Shown here in pieces: positions 26,443 to 34,691 of a DNA stretch of 64,000 nucleotides (within the stretch, counting starts at the first letter, position 1; each line of letters opens with the position of its first letter). The translations under genes and the position numbers were made by a program. The stretch is from NCBI GenBank assembly GCA_050014015.1, contig JBEKEC010000005.1:1-64000 (forward strand), written 5' to 3'. The DNA is from PALSA-1353 sp050014015. GTDB taxonomy: Bacteria; Planctomycetota; Phycisphaerae; Tepidisphaerales; Tepidisphaeraceae. Under the pieces are notes generated by a model. It was given only the letters and a program-made list of their open reading frames with translations, did no database searches and was not told where the DNA came from.

Positions 26443-27914
26443 GTGTCAGCCGATCAGAATCGAACCGGGGGGGCGCTCAACATGGACACCAACGGAGATC
26501 CTCAGACGATTACCGTGTCAGCCGATCAGAATCGAACCGGGGGGGCGCTCACTTTCACACAGCAAGTAATGACTGTGATCACACAGTGTCAGCCGATCAG
26601 AATCGAACCGGGGGGGCGCTCGGAGGTAGCAATCAAAGCGTTGTGAGTGCGTCTACGGTGTCAGCCGATCAGAATCGAACCGGGGGGGCGCTCACGCCAT
26701 AACGCGGGAAATGACCGTTTCCTTGCCAGGTGTCAGCCGATCAGAATCGAACCGGGGGGGCGCTCCTTCACCCCAACGGCGACGGCGCGCAGACGCTTCA
26801 GTGTCAGCCGATCAGAATCGAACCGGGGGGGCGCTCACGGCAGGAATACCGCCGATATTGCGGAACGGCTTAGGTGTCAGCCGATCAGAATCGAACCGGG
26901 GGGGCGCTCGGACAAGAATTGTGCCTTCGTCGCCGATCACGAATAGTGTCAGCCGATCAGAATCGAACCGGGGGGGCGCTCGCTTGGGAGCCGCCCAAAC
27001 CGTGGCGCACTGATCCGAGTGTCAGCCGATCAGAATCGAACCGGGGGGGCGCTCGCCTTGGGATTCGATCCATGCGTGGCCGGCGCGTCCTGGTGTCAGC
27101 CGATCAGAATCGAACCGGGGGGGCGCTCCGCAAACGTGGCTGGGAAGTTACGCCCGACGAGGTTGTGTCAGCCGATCAGAATCGAACCGGGGGGGCGCTC
27201 ATCAAAACCCGCTTCAGTCGAGCGTGGACATCGGGGTGTCAGCCGATCAGAATCGAACCGGGGGGGCGCTCCTTTCAACCAGGCGCTCAATCATCTGACC
27301 GCGATCACGTGTCAGCCGATCAGAATCGAACCGGGGGGGCGCTCCCGAGCAAGGCCCGTCTCCCCGGCGCGCTTGCCTCCGTGTCAGCCGATCAGAATCG
27401 AACCGGGGGGGCGCTCACCATCGAAGGCTTCAACAAGGCGATCGAGGCCGCGTGTCAGCCGATCAGAATCGAACCGGGGGGGCGCTCCAAAATCCTTTGG
27501 CTTGTGACGGAAGTGGGGCAGCGTGTCAGCCGATCAGAATCGAACCGGGGGGGCGCTCACGAAATGTTGACGCAAGTGGATCGGGGCGAGTTGTGTCAGC
27601 CGATCAGAATCGAACCGGGGGGGCGCTCACCGAGGAAATCCGCCAAGTCCTCGATTGGTACTGCGTGTCAGCCGATCAGAATCGAACCGGGGGGGCGCTC
27701 TCGCAACCCCGAACGCCTGCCGCCTGTATAACTATGTGTCAGCCGATCAGAATCGAACCGGGGGGGCGCTCCGCCGCGCAGCACCACAACCAGATGGCGA
27801 CGAAGATGTGTCAGCCGATCAGAATCGAACCGGGGGGGCGCTCCTCCGCGAGCTGCTCGCGGGCAATGAGTACCTCGCGTGTCAGCCGATCAGAATCGAA
27901 CCGGGGGGGCGCTC
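26443..27914 (-). CRISPR. Type V-B CRISPR array, 21 repeats and 20 spacers
   Basis: Twenty-one identical 36-bp repeats (plus strand begins GTGTCAGCCGATCAG, ends GGGGCGCTC) are separated by 20 spacers of about 34-38 bp. Repeat starts run from 26443 to 27879 at about 72-bp intervals. I read transcription on the minus strand. There the repeat ends CTGACAC-3', like the GGCAC end of known Cas12b repeats, the cas genes lie upstream on the same strand, and the predicted tracrRNA is complementary to that orientation. The leader end is then at 27914. No repeat is degenerate, not even the distal one at 26443, suggesting recent growth. Several spacers read without stops as protein-like segments, as expected for phage or plasmid targets. 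Confidence 0.98.
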
Positions 27915-27941
27915 GGCCGCACTCGCAACGCATGATTTCGG

Positions 27942-27960
27942 CGGCGGTTATGAACCACCG
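27942..27960 (-). promoter_or_regulatory. Hairpin in the CRISPR leader
   Basis: CGGCGGTT (27942-27949) and AACCACCG (27953-27960) form an 8-bp stem with one G-U pair and a 3-nt loop, 28 bp before the first repeat in the predicted direction of transcription. It could mark the tracrRNA 3' boundary, act as an integration-host-like signal or slow transcription; nothing in the sequence decides this. Confidence 0.4.
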
Positions 27961-28081
27961 AACGAGCGTGGGTCAGATTGCCATAAAACTTCGCGATCAT
28001 AATGCCCTTCGGTTGCGGCTAAGTGTCGGGCGCCAATGGCCCGCGAGCATTCCTAGAGGCCCCTGCCACCACCGGCGCACT

Positions 28082-28230
28082 CGCCCCGCCGATTCGGTTT
28101 TCAAAGATCGACTCCGTGTGCCAAGCCCATTGAAGGGGAAGACACGTACACGGAAATGATGCCGCCTGTAGCGACGGTTGGGAGGTTATCATCAAATCAG
28201 ATTTAGGACAATTACGAACCTCACAATTAT
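28082..28230 (-). ncRNA. Predicted tracrRNA of the Cas12b system
   Basis: On the minus strand three blocks pair in order with the repeat RNA. AGUCGAUC (28113-28106) pairs with GAUCGGCU, five bases before the repeat 3' end. GAAUCG (28095-28090) pairs with CGAUUC, and GGGGCG (28087-28082) with CGCCCC. Directly 5' of the first block, CCGUGU (28153-28148) and ACACGG (28119-28114) close a stem. In the Alicyclobacillus Cas12b guide the anti-repeat likewise follows a closing stem and pairs five bases before the repeat end. The AT-rich stretch after cas12b (28190-28233) probably holds the promoter, so the 5' end is approximate. A second possible hairpin lies at about 28156-28190. Confidence 0.68.
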
Positions 28231-28233
28231 CAA

Positions 28234-31200
28234 TTAAAATGGAAGTTCTTCCAGCGCGTAGCCTGGCTTGGATCTTTGGCCACTCAATACCTTTACTACA
28301 TCCATCTGCACGCGATTCCAGTAGGCGATCGTATCAGACCACAGATCGCCGTGTTCCGCGCCAGTGATGGGCAGTGCGGAGGGATCACGCCATAGATTGA
28401 TGACTTCACGCGTCTTGCTCTTGGAGACTTTCGCCGACTTCTGGTTTTGGTTCTCTATGGTTGCGGGTGCAAGTGGGCCAACATTGTCCAACAAGCCGCC
28501 CTTGACTTTGTCGGCTTTGGGAATTTTTGTCTTCGGATCACAAGGTACATACCACCATTTGCCTGAAAAGTCGGGGTCCATCAATGCCCGGAGACCAATG
28601 TTTGCGGCGGCGTTCAAATCCGCCTGAATTCCGGCAGCAGCGGGCGATTTTGGGTCACTTGAGACGAACAAATCGCCCCCTTTAAGCGGAATGCACAGTC
28701 GGTCGTTGAGTGCCGATCCAATGGCGTCTTTGTATCGCGCATGAATATCGAGAAGCATCGTATCGCGGGCATCGCCCTTATTTTCCTGTCGCTTCCGCTC
28801 TGCTTGAGCGATCTGCTTGCGCCATGTAAGAAATGTTTTCGCTTGAACTTCAACGGCGCGTGCGCCCGGCGCGCCGGTGCGGCTATCCTGGCGACTGGTG
28901 TACTGCGGGTTCACATCGCGCAGGTGCAGTCCGTGCAACTGGCAGGCGTCTTCCAATCGCTTGCGCGCTTCGGCGCTCCTCCAGTCCATCGTTGCACGAT
29001 TCTCGCGGCGGGTGCGCGTTTCTTCCGGCCGGTAGTGACTCAAATCCTCAATGATTACTGCGTGACACGGCGCGAATCGGGGATCGTTGATGCGCTGTCG
29101 CGCACGTTGCAGATCGCGCCCGTTGGCACCAGGGTGCTCGATGCCGACACCCAGAGCCGCTTCAACGATGCGGCTGGCGAGTTGCTTGACGCGGTTATCC
29201 TTCAGCTTCTCGATTGCATCGAGAGTCGATTGACCGAAGTGCGGCCCAAATTCATCGCGCGAGCCATCGGGTTTCATGCGCGTAAAAAAACCGACCTGTA
29301 CCTTGCGACGAAATTCGGTCAGCGTTCCTAAACGAACAAGCGAGAGGCCGCCGACATGACGGCGGGATGCATCGCGTCGTTCGCCGCCGCGCGGCATGAG
29401 CCAGCGCGACAGCCATTTGAGCTTCTTTTGCCATTCTCGGTCGTCGTGATGCCAGCGGAGCGCCCATTCATCGTGTAATTCCTGTCGTAGTTTCGGTGCA
29501 GCAGCGAGGGTCTTGGCCAATGGTTCCAGTCGATTTCTGAGCGACTCCTCTTCCTTCTTGCGATCGGCCTTGGAGGGTTCACTGCCCGCGGGTGGGGATT
29601 GACTTCGCTGGACTTGGAAGTCATCAGCCAAGGTGGCCATTCGTTCATTCCACGACCGTCGCGCGGCGGAATCATCCCAGCGGTCATCGGTGGACAGTGA
29701 GTGCCAGTCGAACAACGTGTCCCTCAGCAATTTGAGCCGCGCGTCGTCGGTAAGCGGTCGTGGTTGATTGTTTCCGCGTGGAGATTCAGTCACAGCAATA
29801 AGATTGCGTGCAATTCGTGCGCGCCGCAAATGGCGAGCAATCGCCAAGCGCGCCGTCCGGACTGTTTCGCTCATCAACGCATCGACGGCCAATTTTCGCG
29901 GCGGGTCCGCAATACCGCGTAACCGTCCGGCCCAAGCCTCAAACTGTTCAACCGCGTGGATTTCATCAGGGCTGGCCTTTCGCGCGGTTTTGTCTTCGCC
30001 TTGAAGTTTGATCAAAAACTGTCGATCAAGTCGCGCCCACGGAGCGGGGTGGACGGAGCCATCAGGCAGAACGTCCGGTCCGATGCGCCGGTAGATTGTG
30101 GTTGAATCACGGCCCATCGCATTTTGACCCTTTAGATGTAAATACATCGCATCGGCGGAAGGAGCCGTAACGCCCGCAGTTCTACAGGCATCTTGCACTT
30201 GGCCGGTCGTCATTGCTTCCCATACGGCGCAGGCAGCGGCGAAGCGGTGGCCCAAGTCCACAGAGAGAATGCGAAGGCCGGGAAGGCGGGAGAGAATCAA
30301 TCTGCCGTGGCCTTGTCTTTTCTTATTCGCTTCTGCATGAGGCCAATATTGCGGTTGAGGTTTGAGGCCGAGTCGTTCGGCGAATGTTGTCCAAGGTCCT
30401 TGCGGGGTGAGCTTTGCCGAAAAACTCAGGAGCCACTTGATGCGCTGAACCATGGTCTGCGCTTTGGCATCCCACCCGTGCTCGTCGACGCGCCGGGCGA
30501 TGGCATCCAGTTGTGAGCGGGGAGCCTGTAACCGCCCATTCCAATCATCTTCCTTAAAAAGCCCGGCGATTGAGACGCCCACGGTCTCGCCAACTCCCGC
30601 CGCTGCGCGGCCGAGCCGATCCGCGCGCGTTACCGAGATCGCGGATTCCTCTCGCACACCTTCTGAAGGATTCAGCGACAAATCAGCAATCAGCCGTTTG
30701 GATGACCATCGCATAGCAGCGGTTTCAACCGTTTTTCCGTTCCAAAGGCGCAACGCAACGTGGTGCCGATCAGCCATTGAAGCGTGTTGCTGCCGTGTTC
30801 TTTCAAGATCATCGCGTAGCCCAATGATCCTTTTATCCAGCGATTCCCGTTTGGCTGCATTGACCGTGTTCCGTTTCTCCTGGTGTGCAGCCAGTGAGGC
30901 GGTCTGCGTTGCGACCTTTTGCGTGAGGCCGCCTAATTCCGTTGGAGCGCGGTGCGCAGAAAACTCAATGTCCCATCGGGAATTGCCGAAGTCGGTGAAA
31001 ACCGGGTGCCGTAGGGGATCGGGATGCCGATACGCGGGAACTTTGAATCGTAATTTCTTTGCCGTGGCGTCTGTGGCGAAGACGAAGTCTTTGAGCGGCT
31101 GCGCGGAAGGCATGCCGCTACGTTTCCAAACGCACTCGGCGGTGTCCGCGGCCAGCGATTCAAATAGTTGAATGTCTCCGAACTTCTCAATCTCATCCTG

Positions 31201-32562
31201 TAGAGCACGGGCAATGACTATTCGATCTTCTGGTGTCTTGCAGTCGCCGCGTGACCAGCGCTCGACGACTTGTTCCCAGCCATCGACTGCCCGTTTGCGG
31301 ATACGATATGATTCGATCGCGCCGGAACTCTTCGCCCGATCTGCGCAATATGATTCGAGCCATGCCAATGCAACGGGTGGAACGTTGCCCATTCGTTGGG
31401 CGTCGGCTTCAAATTGGCGACGCTCGGCCTCAGCGTTTTTTATCCAGGAATGGGCGACATTTACTCGTCGAGCCGCATGGTCGAGCATCACGGAAAACTC
31501 TCGGTGCCGAGCCGCACCGCCGGTTTGTAGATAGGTGAAACCGCATGCCGCCTCGACCTGTCGAATGATCATCTCCGCATAGGGACGCGGGCCCTTGCCA
31601 CCGGTTTTGTCGCGGCATTTTTTTGCGTCTGCCGCGGTTGACGTCCTTAGTTTTTCGAAATCGCTGGCAACAATCGCACTCGTCATTGCGGCCATTTGCT
31701 CAATCGCGTTTTGTGTCGCGCTTTTGTAGCCGGGACCACTGATGAGTTTGAGAAGGCTGTCGGCATCGCGACGCACCGGGCAATACCCGAGCAAATCTCC
31801 GACTTTCGCGCACGCGTCTTGAATCGCGGATGTGCCCGATTCGAAATCCGTCCCACGGCGCGTCCACCGCCGTAACGCGACATAGACCCTTCTCATTTCT
31901 TGAAAGTTTGCGCCCTTCCCGCTTCCAAACCGACTACTTAGCCAGCCACCAGTCTTCTGAACAAGATCCTTTGCCTTGTCTTCTTTTCCCGGCGCTTCCT
32001 CGTTGGCTTCACCATCTGCCTCAGACTTTGCGGGAAGGAGGTATGACTTGGGATTGACAAAGAACGGTTCGAGAAAGTCCCAGATTTCATCGCGAGTCAA
32101 ACTCGGACATTCCTTGGCGGCGACATCGAACGCCGCGCTGCGATTGACCCACACTGCGTCCTCGCGGATCGCGGCTGATAGCGACGACCGGCAATCGTCA
32201 AGCCATTCTTTCAGCTCGCTTTGCTCCAGTCCCCGCAGTTCCAGCACCGACTCGAGCGATTGGACCGGATTGGGATCAACGTATGCGGCTGGCGCACCGT
32301 GCGAATCCTCGACGCTCAGCCATGAAAGCGCGAGCAGGATTCGCCGATCCTTTCGCTGATCGGCAGGGCCTTCGTTCGCGAGTTGATGGCTCAGTCCACC
32401 CCGGAGCGTTAGAAGCCAATCGCCGAAGACCTTCGCACCCTTGTTTGCCGCTTCATGTGTCGCCCAGAGCGCGTCCCGCCAGAATGTGTCGCTAGGATTC
32501 ACTCCGCGCAGGCGGAGTGTGTACGCCCGCTGGGTTGTAGGTTGTTGATTGGTCTCGGTCAC
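28234..32562 (-). CDS. cas12b: Cas12b (C2c1) effector nuclease, unusually large variant
   Basis: 1,442 residues from GTG 32562 (GGGAG upstream). The RuvC triad is complete: Asp769 in LRILSVDLGHR, Glu1172 in VIIEDLSHYRPEETRTRREN, and Asp1315 in ADLNAAANIGLRAL. NPQYTSRQDSRTGAPGAR at about 1218-1235 is the Nuc/RuvC segment typical of Cas12b. AacCas12b has 1,129 residues with catalytic residues at 570, 848 and 977, so about 200 extra residues lie before RuvC-I and about 125 between RuvC-I and -II. A charged, low-complexity linker is visible at 178-200. Size and planctomycete origin suggest the V-B2 branch. It should cut target DNA guided by crRNA and tracrRNA. It is the last cas gene, just before the tracrRNA and array. 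Confidence 0.93.
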   Translation of the reverse strand: MTETNQQPTTQRAYTLRLRGVNPSDTFWRDALWATHEAANKGAKVFGDWLLTLRGGLSHQLANEGPADQRKDRRILLALSWLSVEDSHGAPAAYVDPNPVQSLESVLELRGLEQSELKEWLDDCRSSLSAAIREDAVWVNRSAAFDVAAKECPSLTRDEIWDFLEPFFVNPKSYLLPAKSEADGEANEEAPGKEDKAKDLVQKTGGWLSSRFGSGKGANFQEMRRVYVALRRWTRRGTDFESGTSAIQDACAKVGDLLGYCPVRRDADSLLKLISGPGYKSATQNAIEQMAAMTSAIVASDFEKLRTSTAADAKKCRDKTGGKGPRPYAEMIIRQVEAACGFTYLQTGGAARHREFSVMLDHAARRVNVAHSWIKNAEAERRQFEADAQRMGNVPPVALAWLESYCADRAKSSGAIESYRIRKRAVDGWEQVVERWSRGDCKTPEDRIVIARALQDEIEKFGDIQLFESLAADTAECVWKRSGMPSAQPLKDFVFATDATAKKLRFKVPAYRHPDPLRHPVFTDFGNSRWDIEFSAHRAPTELGGLTQKVATQTASLAAHQEKRNTVNAAKRESLDKRIIGLRDDLERTRQQHASMADRHHVALRLWNGKTVETAAMRWSSKRLIADLSLNPSEGVREESAISVTRADRLGRAAAGVGETVGVSIAGLFKEDDWNGRLQAPRSQLDAIARRVDEHGWDAKAQTMVQRIKWLLSFSAKLTPQGPWTTFAERLGLKPQPQYWPHAEANKKRQGHGRLILSRLPGLRILSVDLGHRFAAACAVWEAMTTGQVQDACRTAGVTAPSADAMYLHLKGQNAMGRDSTTIYRRIGPDVLPDGSVHPAPWARLDRQFLIKLQGEDKTARKASPDEIHAVEQFEAWAGRLRGIADPPRKLAVDALMSETVRTARLAIARHLRRARIARNLIAVTESPRGNNQPRPLTDDARLKLLRDTLFDWHSLSTDDRWDDSAARRSWNERMATLADDFQVQRSQSPPAGSEPSKADRKKEEESLRNRLEPLAKTLAAAPKLRQELHDEWALRWHHDDREWQKKLKWLSRWLMPRGGERRDASRRHVGGLSLVRLGTLTEFRRKVQVGFFTRMKPDGSRDEFGPHFGQSTLDAIEKLKDNRVKQLASRIVEAALGVGIEHPGANGRDLQRARQRINDPRFAPCHAVIIEDLSHYRPEETRTRRENRATMDWRSAEARKRLEDACQLHGLHLRDVNPQYTSRQDSRTGAPGARAVEVQAKTFLTWRKQIAQAERKRQENKGDARDTMLLDIHARYKDAIGSALNDRLCIPLKGGDLFVSSDPKSPAAAGIQADLNAAANIGLRALMDPDFSGKWWYVPCDPKTKIPKADKVKGGLLDNVGPLAPATIENQNQKSAKVSKSKTREVINLWRDPSALPITGAEHGDLWSDTIAYWNRVQMDVVKVLSGQRSKPGYALEELPF

Positions 32563-32592
32563 TGGGTTCTCCCACTTATCTGTCGCGACAAA

Positions 32593-32883
32593 TCATACCA
32601 CAAGCACGCCCGCTTCTTGGCTCGGCAGGCTCGGCCCCAGCACCGTGGCCGCGTCGCGTGCCTCCTCTTCGTTGGGACCAAGATCGACAATTACGCACTG
32701 GTCCTCCTTCAGATTCATGTGCTCCTCCAACTGGGCCTGCATTCGCACACGGTCAATCTCTTTCAGAACACAGAAGAACACGGAATATTGCCAGTGCTCG
32801 CCGTGACCATTCATTGTCTTGAAGACCTTGCGCCAGCGCTTGGGGCTGCGGATGTCGTAAGAAACCAGATAACAGCGGCGCAT
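32593..32883 (-). CDS. cas2: Cas2 adaptation endonuclease-like subunit
   Basis: 96 residues from ATG 32883, chosen because GAAAGG precedes it and the protein then opens with the standard Cas2 strand MRRCYLVSYDIRSPKRWRKV. The frame is open to 32943, but that would overlap cas4-cas1. Asp10 in SYDI is the conserved acidic residue, and QYSVFFCVLKEIDRVRMQAQLEEHM is the Cas2 beta-alpha core. It joins Cas1 to form the spacer-integration complex. It starts 11 nt after the cas4-cas1 stop and lies 30 nt before cas12b. Confidence 0.95.
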   Translation of the reverse strand: MRRCYLVSYDIRSPKRWRKVFKTMNGHGEHWQYSVFFCVLKEIDRVRMQAQLEEHMNLKEDQCVIVDLGPNEEEARDAATVLGPSLPSQEAGVLVV

Positions 32884-32894
32884 ATCGAGGCCTT

Positions 32895-34607
32895 TCACCG
32901 CGTGGTGAGAAATGACAACGTCGGAACTTCGCCCAGCAACCATGCTGCGATCATCCGGGCGTGAAGCATAAGCATTCTCCGATAGCTTAAGCGATATCCG
33001 AAAACCGGATGCGTGACCTCAGTGTCCATCCGCCGTCCCCAAGCGGCAAAGAAAGCGCTGCGGCCGGAATCCGTCATGGCGCAACCCGCGGCCGTGCGAA
33101 GGAAATGGCCATCGGTCAATTCACCACGGTTGAAGCACGAGACGGCGACGGAGTCGGCAATCAAAGGACGGAACGGCTCCATCAAATCCAGGGCCAGCGC
33201 CGGTCGGCCCGGACGGCAGGTGTGAAACGCGCCTAATGTTGGCTCCAACCGCGCTAGTCGCAATGCGCTCACGCATTCATTGGCCAGCATGGTGTACGCG
33301 AACGACAAGACCCCATTGATCGGATCAGGTGGCGGGCGGCGCTGTCGTCCATTAGTGTCAAATTCCTCGGCCAGCGATGTTTTGAACATGCCGGCGAATT
33401 TATCGAAATAGATCGCCGCCGCCTGGCCTTCGTGGCCACGGATAATGTCCAGACCGGCAGCGCTCCGAGCACTTTCGGCCTCGGTCAAGAGGTCTTCCAT
33501 CACCATATCTCCCACGCCGGAATGGTTCCGTTGAAGCAAGACGCGCTGGTTGACGATTTTCGCAGCGATGAGGGCGCGGGCCAATTCCAAACATCGCGTA
33601 GGTTGGTCAAATGCACGCACCTGAGCGCGACGGACATCGGCGCTGACGGAATCCAATGGATCGACCATCGCGATTAGCCGACCAGCCGCGGACATGAATG
33701 CGACCGGCACGTTGCGACTGGCCAAGGCGTGCAATGCTTGCGTGGAAACTTGCACGCCACCGAGGACGGCCAGACTTTCCAAGCCAGCCAAGGGAATCTG
33801 CCGACTCTCCTCGCCGTCCTTGTCCTTGATCTTCAACGCCATGCCGCTAACGCCGATTCGCACGCCCTCCTGTTGAGCAACCACGTGCATGGCATCGTCG
33901 CGAGTCGGCCAGATTCGGCGTGGGCTTGGTGTCTCGCTAATCTCTCGCTGTTGATTGACTTCATCGGGGAGACAGATCGGTTGCAGTGAACAACGAAGGC
34001 ATCGAGGGTCATTAACCAACGGCAGCGGGCGTTTCTTCGCCTCAGCGGTATCTTGCGCCGAGCGCAATGTGCGTAAAGCCTCCTCACGAAGGGCCGCATC
34101 GACGGGAATGCGTAGACGCAGCTTTTCGGCTGCGTAGTAGAGGATCGCTTCGGGGACCGTGTATCCGGCTTCCTCCAGCAGAATGGCTTGCAATCCAACC
34201 TGGACTCGATCCGTCGGCCACGGCTCGGCACCTGGAGGCGTTGGTTCATCCTCGCCGGGATCATCGGGCGGCGTCCAGTATTGATCACGCGGCCGTCCCT
34301 TTCGATACTCGACTGGAACGGCGATCGTGCCCTCGATCTCGGCAAGATCCAACGTGGCGGTCAGCTTAAGCGTTTGGCTTGTGAGCGTCAGACTCCGAAC
34401 CGCGCGCGGACGATTTTCATCCAGTTGTTCGCCAGATTGATTCGCTCCATTGGAGGCGCTCGGACGATCAACGCGCCGATGTACCAGATTGCCCTGTTCG
34501 GTATCGGTGCTCGCCAGATGAATCCCCTCCACCTCCATCAGGTAGAACAGCCGGGGACAATAGGCAAACTCAGCAACATTTCGGGCAGGCCAAAGATATT
34601 CGTCCAT
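32895..34607 (-). CDS. cas4-cas1: Cas4-Cas1 fusion, spacer acquisition integrase
   Basis: 570 residues in two domains. Cas4 (1-215) has the iron-sulphur cysteines Cys17 (FAYCPRLFYL) and Cys203, 206 and 212 (CLRCSLQPIC), with Asp87 and Glu100/Lys103 (PVEYRKG) as nuclease residues. Cas1 (about 245-570) has Glu393 (GHEGQAAAIYF), His462 (GAFHTCRPGRPAL) and Asp474/Glu477 (LDLMEPFRPL). All expected active residues are present. Cas4 trims prespacers and selects the PAM side; Cas1 integrates them. Cas4-Cas1 fusions are known in type V-B and some type I loci. The gene leads the cas operon and lies 84 nt after herA, so it may share that transcript or have its own promoter. Confidence 0.96.
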   Translation of the reverse strand: MDEYLWPARNVAEFAYCPRLFYLMEVEGIHLASTDTEQGNLVHRRVDRPSASNGANQSGEQLDENRPRAVRSLTLTSQTLKLTATLDLAEIEGTIAVPVEYRKGRPRDQYWTPPDDPGEDEPTPPGAEPWPTDRVQVGLQAILLEEAGYTVPEAILYYAAEKLRLRIPVDAALREEALRTLRSAQDTAEAKKRPLPLVNDPRCLRCSLQPICLPDEVNQQREISETPSPRRIWPTRDDAMHVVAQQEGVRIGVSGMALKIKDKDGEESRQIPLAGLESLAVLGGVQVSTQALHALASRNVPVAFMSAAGRLIAMVDPLDSVSADVRRAQVRAFDQPTRCLELARALIAAKIVNQRVLLQRNHSGVGDMVMEDLLTEAESARSAAGLDIIRGHEGQAAAIYFDKFAGMFKTSLAEEFDTNGRQRRPPPDPINGVLSFAYTMLANECVSALRLARLEPTLGAFHTCRPGRPALALDLMEPFRPLIADSVAVSCFNRGELTDGHFLRTAAGCAMTDSGRSAFFAAWGRRMDTEVTHPVFGYRLSYRRMLMLHARMIAAWLLGEVPTLSFLTTR

Positions 34608-34691
34608 TTTTGCACCTCACTATGTTTCTAATGCGCAGGGATTCGGCGCGACGGATAGTCGAAATCCCAATTCCGTGCCAACCTCAATAAA

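Noticed and set aside
26443..26478. CRISPR repeat as a tRNA-derived sequence
   Set aside because: It contains a T-loop-like word, but the flanking bases do not form a T-stem or acceptor stem, so it is kept only as a minor observation.
28111..28135. tracrRNA on the plus strand, because GTGTGCCAAGCCCATTGA resembles part of the Alicyclobacillus tracrRNA
   Set aside because: No anti-repeat follows on that strand, whereas the minus strand has three collinear anti-repeat blocks.
26394..28159. Long plus-strand open frames across the CRISPR array
   Set aside because: They are translations of the 36-bp repeats and spacers (the string SADQNRTGGAL recurs); no gene is present.
32884..32943. Longer Cas2 start at 32943
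   Set aside because: The added residues overlap cas4-cas1 and precede the standard Cas2 first strand; ATG 32883 has a ribosome site.
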